From Bacillota bacterium (GTDB taxonomy: Bacteria > Bacillota > Clostridia > Peptostreptococcales > Anaerovoracaceae), in NCBI GenBank assembly GCA_017416795.1, contig JAFQBD010000064.1:1-33439 (forward strand): a stretch of 33,439 nucleotides of DNA. The letters are read 5' to 3'. A model generated the notes under the pieces. That model did not search any database. It saw nothing but the letters and a program-made list of their open reading frames with translations, and was not told the origin of the DNA. A program made the translations under genes and the position numbers. This document shows positions 1 to 5,354 of this stretch, one piece after another. Position 1 is the stretch's first letter. Every line of letters begins with the position of its first letter.

Positions 1-18
1 GACTTAAGGAGGCTTCAA

Positions 19-2109
19 ATGACTAAGCAAAATAAACTTTTACAAACCATAAGCACGGCCCTTTTGTGCATGGTTATTATCCTAGTGGGAATATGGACTG
101 CTACTGAACAGTCACATGCTATAAGGGTTACTAACGATCCGGCTCCGAGCCATGATTGGTATTATGGCGACTCACAGAATAAAAACGGCCCGGGAATAGG
201 AACTAACAAGGAACTCACTAGATGCGTCAAGGGCGTCGAGGTTTTAGGAGAAGCTTTCGTACACGGCGGTAATGACAGAGTAGATAAATCCTACGGAATC
301 GGAAATCCTGTAGCTGTTAAATGCTATGTAGACAGCGAAGAAGAAAGAGAAAATGTATATATCCAAGGGCAGAAGATCGACAAGGGTTGGTTAGTTCGCG
401 GAAACATGCAGCATTTATATAATCTCCACCATTCACCTCTTGCCGGTAACAATGGCAGTGCTTCAGATAAAAACATAGGTTGGCCTACAGACGCCTACTG
501 TGATGAATTCTTCGCATACGAAGGCGAAAAATTCAAAATCGTTGATTATGATGAAGATTGGGTTTATTTCTGGAGCAACGGGACAAAGTCATATGAGGGA
601 ACTCATACAGCCTATTGCTTAAACTGGTTACTTTTAAGATCACATCCTGCAGGCTTTTATAAGATGGACAGAGACTATGTATGGATGAATCTCTATGAAA
701 ACGATATTCCTGTTAAAACTACAGATAAAGAAGTGGGAATAGGCTATATATCAAAAGGTGCATACCTTTATCAGAAACCGGGAAATACAGGTGAGGGACC
801 ATGCTATGCAGTTGGAACAAACACAGAACTCTTGGTTGCCGATGCGACTCCTGTTAAATCCGTAAAAGCGGGAGATAAGAACGAATACTACAGAGTTCAG
901 TTCGTTGGCAGCAACGACACATACTACATGGGATATAAATGGTACTATGTGTATGTAAACAGCAAGTATATCAACGTATATAGATATATCAACGAAAACA
1001 AGGACCTCAAGTTGCCCGCAAATGCGGCTAAAGCATATATCTATAGCCCATCTGTTACTGTAGCCGCTGATCGAATGTATACCGAAAAGAGCACAAGTAG
1101 CAAGAAGATAAATGGCTATCTTGGAGACGGTGCGAAGGTATATGTTGACGTTGACAAAACAGATGACACTTGGGCAGCAGTACAGTTCAACGACCAGATT
1201 GGATATGTGAAGGCAAATACTGCACAATCTCATGTACAGTATTATGTCGACGACATTTGGATCCAGGACATCAAGGACAATAAATATGTTCTTTCCTGCG
1301 GAAAGATCCCGGCGAAAGTTATATTGAAATTTAAGGATAAAAACGGCAAGACTATTGAGTGGACTAATTCAAGCGGTAAAACCAGCAATGCGATTCAATA
1401 TAGCGCGAACGTTACCAAAATGACAGTACCGGCAGCAGTATTTGACAGCAAGAGTCGCGTTACATCAGCAGTTAAAGCCACAGCGAAAGTATCGGGAGAT
1501 GATAAATACAGTGCATCTATAACCCTTAAATGGCCCGCTAAGCCATCATCTTCTTTTAGCAAAAGAAGTGCTACCAATAACGTTATAACGATGTATGGCA
1601 CATCAAAGGGCGCACAGGTTCAATACTCAACAAGCAGCTCATTTAAAAATGCTAAGTCCGTCACAGCAACAGGTTCCTCAATTACAGTAAAGAATCTTAA
1701 GAAGAACACCAAGTACTATTTCAGATATCGAAATACACTTGAAGTTGATACTGCTAATGGTAAAAAGGTGATTTACAGCGACTGGTCAAAGACAGTTACT
1801 GTTAAGACAACGAACATCACTGTAAAGACACCTGTTCTCAAGAAACCTGTACCGGGCAAGAAAAAAGTAACTCTTAAGTGGTATAAGTACAAGGGGACAG
1901 CTAACAGCCATGAACTTATTGTAGCGACAAATAAGAAATTTACTAAAAATGTTAAGAAGGGTGCTGCAACAAAGAGCAAGTGTATAACCGAAATCAGAGG
2001 TCTCAAGGCGAAGACAAAATACTATGTTAAAATGAGATCTGTTTATCATCATGGTTCACAAACTTATTATTCCAAGTGGACAAAGGTGAAGTCATTTAAG
2101 ACGAAATAG
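19..2109 (+). CDS. Secreted SH3-like / fibronectin type III repeat protein
   Basis: A 696-residue exported protein. Residues 1-34 form a signal peptide: basic start, a hydrophobic run around residues 12-28, and SHA before the likely cleavage site. Residues 35-340 are rich in Trp, Tyr and Asn with a few Cys, and I do not recognise them. Residues 345-402 look like a bacterial SH3 domain (they end in DQIGYVKAN). Residues 505-597 and 604-696 are two fibronectin type III domains with the usual TKYYFRYR / TKYYVKMRS strands ending in SDWSKTV / SKWTKVKSF. SH3 plus FN3 suggests a wall-associated or surface-binding protein. No LPxTG motif or C-terminal membrane anchor is visible, so it is probably released or held non-covalently. 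An AGGAGG sits just before the ATG and the gene ends in its own terminator, so it appears monocistronic. A real secreted protein is nearly certain; its ligand is unknown. Confidence 0.85.
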   Translation: MTKQNKLLQTISTALLCMVIILVGIWTATEQSHAIRVTNDPAPSHDWYYGDSQNKNGPGIGTNKELTRCVKGVEVLGEAFVHGGNDRVDKSYGIGNPVAVKCYVDSEEERENVYIQGQKIDKGWLVRGNMQHLYNLHHSPLAGNNGSASDKNIGWPTDAYCDEFFAYEGEKFKIVDYDEDWVYFWSNGTKSYEGTHTAYCLNWLLLRSHPAGFYKMDRDYVWMNLYENDIPVKTTDKEVGIGYISKGAYLYQKPGNTGEGPCYAVGTNTELLVADATPVKSVKAGDKNEYYRVQFVGSNDTYYMGYKWYYVYVNSKYINVYRYINENKDLKLPANAAKAYIYSPSVTVAADRMYTEKSTSSKKINGYLGDGAKVYVDVDKTDDTWAAVQFNDQIGYVKANTAQSHVQYYVDDIWIQDIKDNKYVLSCGKIPAKVILKFKDKNGKTIEWTNSSGKTSNAIQYSANVTKMTVPAAVFDSKSRVTSAVKATAKVSGDDKYSASITLKWPAKPSSSFSKRSATNNVITMYGTSKGAQVQYSTSSSFKNAKSVTATGSSITVKNLKKNTKYYFRYRNTLEVDTANGKKVIYSDWSKTVTVKTTNITVKTPVLKKPVPGKKKVTLKWYKYKGTANSHELIVATNKKFTKNVKKGAATKSKCITEIRGLKAKTKYYVKMRSVYHHGSQTYYSKWTKVKSFKTK

Positions 2110-2125
2110 CGTATAATTATCAACG

Positions 2126-2158
2126 GCTACCGACAAGTTTTGTCGGTAGCTTTTATTT
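2126..2158 (+). terminator. Intrinsic terminator of the FN3 protein gene
   Basis: An 11-bp perfect stem, GCTACCGACAA (2126-2136) with TTGTCGGTAGC (2140-2150), has a 3-base loop and is followed by TTTTATTTT. It lies 16 bases after the stop codon at 2109. Confidence 0.9.
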
Positions 2159-2228
2159 TATCCTCCTCTTTATGCGAAAATCCTCCTAACTCGGTGTTAT
2201 ATAATATTAGGGTTTTTCGTATTGGGAA

Positions 2229-2241
2229 CGTGCCAGGCACG
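2229..2241. repeat. REP-like palindrome
   Basis: CGTGCC-A-GGCACG is an odd-length perfect palindrome in an otherwise AT-rich spacer. Similar short GTGCC(T/A)GGCAC palindromes are, as I recall, scattered in Clostridia near IS200-like (Y1) REP-associated transposases. No transposase is visible here, so the link is inference from one copy. Confidence 0.35.
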
Positions 2242-2259
2242 GTAAGGAGGTTTAATGTC

Positions 2260-2424
2260 ATGGACAGGGAATTCTATATTAATAATCTTGAAATCAATCA
2301 TCTGTTCATAAGGAACTGCTTTGATAATTTCATTGATAGTCATGGCGAGCTTTACGGAAGAGTTATTTCCGAATATATGCTTCTTTCAAATGTAGACTTT
2401 ATTTTTCATTTGGTTATAAAATAG
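2260..2424 (+). CDS. Possible small ORF of unknown function (54 aa)
   Basis: The frame stays open further upstream, but a start at 2140 would lie inside the preceding terminator. The ATG at 2260 has AAGGAGG (2244-2250) nine bases ahead, so it is the only well supported start. The product would be 54 residues, acidic to neutral, beginning MDREFYINNLEIN, with a hydrophobic C-terminus (FIFHLVIK). I recognise no family. The good ribosome binding site argues for translation. The surrounding degraded DNA argues that it may be a leftover of a longer gene. Confidence 0.3.
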   Translation: MDREFYINNLEINHLFIRNCFDNFIDSHGELYGRVISEYMLLSNVDFIFHLVIK

Positions 2425-2558
2425 TTTGCATAAAAAAGTATGATGATCGCCCTTCTACGCATTAATGTTCATATCATGATATATCGCTTCCTGGAATACT
2501 AAATGGCAGAGAACATATGGGAAATAATTCATCAACAATAGCATAAGCAATTATAGTA

Positions 2559-2600
2559 AAACAGCAGGACTTTTTCTCATAGGTTCTGCTGTTTAGTTTA
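2559..2600. terminator. Hairpin, possible bidirectional terminator
   Basis: AAACAGCAG (2559-2567) pairs with CTGCTGTTT (2586-2594), extended inward by two more pairs. T-rich tracts flank it: AGTTTA on the plus side and, read on the minus strand, TTTTACTATAATT. It would end either the small ORF at 2260 or a vanished minus-strand gene. The rest of 2425-2803 has no convincing ORF. Confidence 0.4.
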
Positions 2601-2636
2601 ACCACCGGTCGCCCTCCTCTGGGTTCCCGGGATCCG

Positions 2637-2715
2637 TTTGTCATCTATACACGCCTGATAGCTGTCAAACGAGTCTGCTGCAGGCACTCGTTGCCAGCGA
2701 CGGCATAGATGAAAC
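2637..2715. other. Long imperfect stem-loop
   Basis: Four nested helices form one extended hairpin. TCATCTAT (2641-2648) pairs with ATAGATGA (2705-2712), GCC (2653-2655) with GGC (2702-2704), GCTG (2661-2664) with CAGC (2695-2698), and AACGAGT (2668-2674) with ACTCGTT (2686-2692), leaving an 11-base loop. Small asymmetric internal loops separate the helices. It lies in the gene-free stretch just before a truncated gene. The shape resembles folded ends of single-strand transposing elements, attC-like sites or a structured RNA. I cannot decide which, and no recombinase is nearby. Confidence 0.5.
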
Positions 2716-2803
2716 AGATTATTCTTTCTTGAATTAAAGGTTTGCCGGTGTTAGAATATGGTTGCGATAAGCCACGTCATATTTACAGGATAATCTGTAC
2801 AAT

Positions 2804-3328
2804 ATGGGTGATAGCAATTTGATAGCAAAATTTCAAATAGACCATGCTGAATTTGTGGCTAAGCCAGAATTTTATTCTTCTGATCACCATTTCTCTGTAA
2901 TCCTGCCAAATAGAAGTGTGGCGGAACTATCTCAATTAGAATTTGCAGAAACCCAACTTTCTATTGGCAAACCACAACTTTCTGCCGACAAACCACAACT
3001 ATCTACTGAAAAACCACAACTTTCTACTGAAAAACAGCAATTATCTCATGGAAGTGTAGAAACTGACTGGGAGTTAAACTACTTTAAAGATGTTGTTTTG
3101 AGCAGAAATCGTGAAGAGTTCAAAAACAAAACTATTGTTGGATTAATTGAACTATTTGATCGTTATAGATATGCGTACAACTTCAATAGACGTAATTTTG
3201 CAGATGTATTAAATATAAGTGAAAACTGGGCATCACAGCTGATTAAAAAGTGCATCAATCTAGATATTATTCGTAAAGTGAAGCGTGACGAATATTGTTT
3301 TATAGCAGATAAAAATGATAGGGAATAG
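2804..3328 (+). pseudogene. C-terminal remnant of an AlbA_2/Schlafen-type ATP-binding protein
   Basis: A 174-residue frame that matches only the tail of the putative DNA-binding, ATP-binding (AlbA_2/Schlafen-like, COG2865-type) proteins. It has a final strand ending in FSVILPN, then a variable low-complexity linker of seven-residue repeats (PQLSTEK), then a winged-helix-like C-terminus (residues about 95-170, ADVLNISENWASQLIKKCINLDIIRKV). The N-terminal AlbA and ATPase parts are absent. The frame is open only to a TAA at 2768-2770, and no clear ribosome binding site precedes the ATG. Family members normally run to roughly 400-500 residues. I infer a 5' deletion, perhaps linked to the hairpin just upstream. 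It could still be expressed as a small HTH protein. Confidence 0.55.
2951..3049 (+). repeat. In-frame 21-bp tandem repeats
   Basis: Four full units and one partial unit of seven codons (2951-2971, 2972-2992, 2993-3013, 3014-3034, partial from 3035) encode (P/T)QLS-x-x-K. Third positions differ between units, so this is an old array rather than a fresh expansion. Such repeats sit in the linker before the C-terminal HTH in this protein family. Confidence 0.8.
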
Positions 3329-3361
3329 ATAGCATACAAATGTTTAAGGAGGGGCTTTTGG

Positions 3362-3928
3362 ATGTTAGATCGAATGCGATTTGAGATGTATTGGAGTTAC
3401 TATATTTCGATTGAAGAAATGTTAAGGAAAACAAGTCAATATGTGTCACCATCAAAAGAAAACAAGAATACCTATTCAGATGAATTTGCGAAAATTATTT
3501 TGCTATCATGTTCTGAGATCGATTCCATATTAAAGAAGCTGTGTGAGTTGAATGGAATTATATGCGAAGAAAAAAAGTATAATATGAATGTCTATGTAGA
3601 CGCAATAGATAAAATTAGAATGGTAAAAGAACTGGCATATTCTCCTGAATTATATACATCAGTAAATGAAAAAGCATTGATTGTTTTTCCTTATCAAAAT
3701 TTGAATAAGAATAAAGCTTATGCTGGATTAGAATGGTGGAGAGATTACCAAAAAATTAAGCACAATAGGATAGAAAACGCCGAATGTGGGAATTTGTATA
3801 ATGCTGTTTCCTCAGTTGCAGCACATTTGATATTAGTAAGAGCGCTAATTGAATTTCTGGATGAATATAGTGGAAAAGAATATGTACAAGAAAATAAATG
3901 GTCAGATTATATGATTCCTTGCGTTTAG
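3362..3928 (+). CDS. HEPN-like protein (candidate RNase / defence-associated)
   Basis: A 188-residue, mostly helical protein with a good ribosome binding site (AGGAGGGG at 3347-3354) before the ATG. Its clearest motif is WWRDYQKIKHNR at residues 125-136. Arg127 and His134 are separated by six residues, fitting the R-x4-6-H signature of HEPN ribonucleases, and the W..Y..IKHNR context followed by a long hydrophobic helix (residues 144-168) is also typical. The first half contains a helix (residues 41-60) that would pair in the HEPN bundle. HEPN proteins often act as toxins or abortive-infection effectors. No partner nucleotidyltransferase (MNT) lies next to it, but higBA is 0.5 kb downstream. 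The codon use is AT-rich, unlike the flanking operons, which suggests acquisition. The family call is moderate; the exact function is unknown. Confidence 0.5.
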   Translation: MLDRMRFEMYWSYYISIEEMLRKTSQYVSPSKENKNTYSDEFAKIILLSCSEIDSILKKLCELNGIICEEKKYNMNVYVDAIDKIRMVKELAYSPELYTSVNEKALIVFPYQNLNKNKAYAGLEWWRDYQKIKHNRIENAECGNLYNAVSSVAAHLILVRALIEFLDEYSGKEYVQENKWSDYMIPCV

Positions 3929-4039
3929 AAGTAAAGCTGTTATGATTTCTAAAGGATTAAGGTGTGGTCCGTGATACCATTTTGGTACCAAAAAAACTAG
4001 CAAATTCCCCGGATTTACTGTATAATAGCCTCAGAAGAT

Positions 4040-4080
4040 GAAAAATAAAACTTTAGGTTAAACAAATTTGTTTAACCTAA
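4040..4080 (-). terminator. 28-bp perfect palindrome, minus-strand terminator
   Basis: TTAGGTTAAACAAA (4053-4066) is followed directly by its exact complement TTTGTTTAACCTAA (4067-4080). Read on the minus strand it is followed by AGTTTTATTTTTC, the U-tract of an intrinsic terminator. The palindrome also encodes the last residues and the stop of the minus-strand ORF at 4058-4240. Confidence 0.7.
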
Positions 4081-4240
4081 CGATATAGTTCTCGAATGGG
4101 AATAGTGCTACTCGACGATTGGCAAGCGAATCGAAGACAGAGTCGTAAGCAGACTTTTTGCCAGAGCGGTCGAAATCTTTGATTTCGGGCACCGCTGAAT
4201 AATATAATTGAATATTTAAGGTCTTATCCGGCCGGGCCAT
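4058..4240 (-). CDS. Possible small minus-strand ORF (60 aa) in a terminator-bounded element
   Basis: It begins MARPDKTLNIQLYYSAV and ends RLNKFV inside the 28-bp palindrome, immediately before a U-tract. The middle reads like real protein (FDRSGKKSAYDSVFDSLANR). Against it, the bases before the ATG carry no Shine-Dalgarno sequence, and the same DNA folds well on the plus strand: AGCGGT...ACCGCT closing CGAAATC-ttt-GATTTCG near 4164-4195, and GGCAA near 4120 pairing with TTGCC near 4158. It may be a small gene, the 3' scrap of a larger one, or a structured RNA read by accident as protein. I do not recognise a family. Confidence 0.25.
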   Translation of the reverse strand: MARPDKTLNIQLYYSAVPEIKDFDRSGKKSAYDSVFDSLANRRVALFPFENYIVRLNKFV

Positions 4241-4255
4241 TCGCAGGCAAATAGT

Positions 4256-4300
4256 GCGTGAGGATTAAACTAAACAGTTAGTCCTCGCGCTTTTTGTTTT
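4256..4300 (+). terminator. Plus-strand intrinsic terminator
   Basis: GCGTGAGGAT (4256-4265) pairs over 10 bp, with two G-U pairs, with GTCCTCGCGC (4281-4290) and is followed by TTTTTGTTTTG. No plus-strand protein gene precedes it, so it may end an untranslated transcript starting near the TATAAT at 4021-4026. Together with the palindrome at 4053-4080 it brackets the 3929-4300 spacer. Confidence 0.8.
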
Positions 4301-4354
4301 GTTAAATTAATTATTATAGATAAGAGTAGTTGCTGTTTACTAAAAAACAAAAGG

Positions 4355-4383
4355 TTGAAAAACCCTATTTAATAGGGTATAAT
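4355..4383 (+). promoter_or_regulatory. higBA promoter with palindromic operator
   Basis: TTGAAA (4355-4360), a 17-base spacer and TATAAT (4378-4383) form a near-consensus sigma-A promoter. The spacer holds the perfect inverted repeat ACCCTAT-TTA-ATAGGGT (4362-4378), touching the -10 box. This is where an autorepressing HigA antitoxin would be expected to bind. The layout is seen directly; binding is inferred. Confidence 0.8.
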
Positions 4384-4406
4384 ATATTGGAAAGGTGAGA
4401 TAATAA

Positions 4407-4757
4407 ATGACAAGAACTTTTGTAGAACTCCCACTGTTTCGCGCTAAATGGAAAAAACTTGGATTGAATGATGATGATTTAAAAAGATTACAGGAAGAGA
4501 TACTGCTTGATCCTAAAATCGGTGCTGTGATGAAAAATACCGGAGGTATTCGAAAAATGCGATTTGCTTTTGAGCATCGAGGTAAAAGCGGAAGTATCCG
4601 TGTCATATATATTGACTTTGAAGTATATGAGAAAATATATCTTTTAACTGCATATCCTAAGAATGAGAAAGATAACCTTTCAAAATCAGAACGTAATGAA
4701 CTTCGAGAATTAGTTAAGGTTCTTGAGAATCAGCTTAAAGAAAGCGAGGAGGGCTGA
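4407..4757 (+). CDS. higB: HigB/RelE-type toxin
   Basis: A 116-residue RelE-superfamily protein of the HigB type (COG4737-like). The diagnostic core is MRFAFEHRGKSGSIRVIY, then YLLTAYPKNEKDNLSKSER. The basic residues and Tyr around these strands form the mRNA-cleaving site in characterised family members, which cut mRNA on the ribosome. It lies two bases before an XRE antitoxin gene, and the toxin-first order is the hallmark of higBA. AAAGGTGAG precedes the ATG. Length and motifs look complete, so it is probably active and held in check by the next gene. Confidence 0.88.
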   Translation: MTRTFVELPLFRAKWKKLGLNDDDLKRLQEEILLDPKIGAVMKNTGGIRKMRFAFEHRGKSGSIRVIYIDFEVYEKIYLLTAYPKNEKDNLSKSERNELRELVKVLENQLKESEEG

Positions 4758-4759
4758 GC

Positions 4760-5068
4760 ATGTCTGTATTTGATGAAATCAAAACCGGATTAAACGAAGC
4801 AATCGAATATGAAAAGGGCAAGCTGAGGGCAAACGCAAAAACGATCAATGTTGCTCCAATCGAAGAATTCACCGCAAGCGAGATCAAAGAAATTCGCAAA
4901 AATGCAGGGATGACACAGGTGTTGTTTGCGAATTATCTTGGTGTGTCACTAAAAACCGTTGAAGCATGGGAGGCTGGAAGAAATAAGCCGAATGGAACGG
5001 CTCGCAGGATGTTATCCATTACTAAAAGAAATCCGCATTTTCCGAGAAGTTCAGGGATTATTTTATAA
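4760..5068 (+). CDS. higA: HigA-type XRE antitoxin
   Basis: 102 residues with a helix-turn-helix at about residues 36-90 (EIKEIRKNAGMTQVLFANYLGVSLKTVEAWEAG in shape; the signature piece is GVSLKTVEAWEAGRN). The N-terminal 35 residues are charged and helical and are a plausible toxin-binding arm. It starts two bases after the higB stop with GGAGGGC just ahead, so the two are translationally coupled. By family knowledge it neutralises HigB and, alone or with the toxin, represses the promoter containing the ACCCTAT/ATAGGGT repeat. It sits only ten bases upstream of the aspS -35 box. Confidence 0.88.
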   Translation: MSVFDEIKTGLNEAIEYEKGKLRANAKTINVAPIEEFTASEIKEIRKNAGMTQVLFANYLGVSLKTVEAWEAGRNKPNGTARRMLSITKRNPHFPRSSGIIL

Positions 5069-5077
5069 CACTTTTGA

Positions 5078-5106
5078 TTGACAAGACTGCCCTTTGTGAA
5101 TAAAAT
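5078..5106 (+). promoter_or_regulatory. Promoter of the aspS-gatC / gatA / gatB operon
   Basis: A consensus TTGACA (5078-5083), a 17-base spacer and TAAAAT (5101-5106). Transcription would start near 5112-5114, exactly at the first base-paired bases of the T-box stem I. Confidence 0.85.
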
Positions 5107-5111
5107 ATAAC

Positions 5112-5335
5112 AGGAGACTCTGCTTTTGTGGAAAGTCTGACAGGGAGGATGCGTCATGGACTGAAAGCGCATCTGAGACGAGTAGTAAGTATGGGAACAC
5201 TCCGAGTTTTAAAACAGCTTAATATTTTAAAGTGGGTATATCATATATAATGTATACCAATGCGGGTGGCACCGCGGGTGAAAGAAATTTTACTCGTCCC
5301 AAGAATACCAGATATTTCTTGAGACGAGTTTTTTA
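5112..5335 (+). promoter_or_regulatory. T-box riboswitch, apparent Asn (AAC) specifier
   Basis: The conserved T-box GGGTGGCACCGCGG is at 5264-5277. Stem III is GGTATA/TATACC (5235-5240/5253-5258). The terminator pairs ACTCGTCCCAAGAA (5292-5305) with TTCTTGAGACGAGT (5316-5329), followed by a T run. Stem I can be drawn with GGAG (5113-5116) pairing CTCC (5200-5203), GUCU/AGAC, and a distal helix GATGCG/CGCATC topped by the AGGGAG internal loop. The triplet just 5' of the closing A-CUCC is AAC at 5196-5198, in the position of GGC in glyQS. The UGGC of the T-box would pair with a tRNA ending GCCA, i.e. discriminator G73, as in tRNA-Asn and tRNA-Asp. Uncharged tRNA-Asn should therefore switch the operon on. 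The T-box call is certain; the specifier is likely. Confidence 0.93.
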
Positions 5336-5354
5336 ATTACAGGAGGATATAGAA

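Noticed and set aside
2601..2640. Cloning-vector contamination (overlapping SmaI- and BamHI-like sites CCCGGGATCC)
   Set aside because: The flanking bases do not continue as any polylinker that I know, and the sequence forms part of a local hairpin region. Two six-base sites can occur by chance.
2951..3049. Short CRISPR-like array
   Set aside because: The 21-bp units are contiguous, without spacers, keep the codon phase and encode a known type of protein linker.
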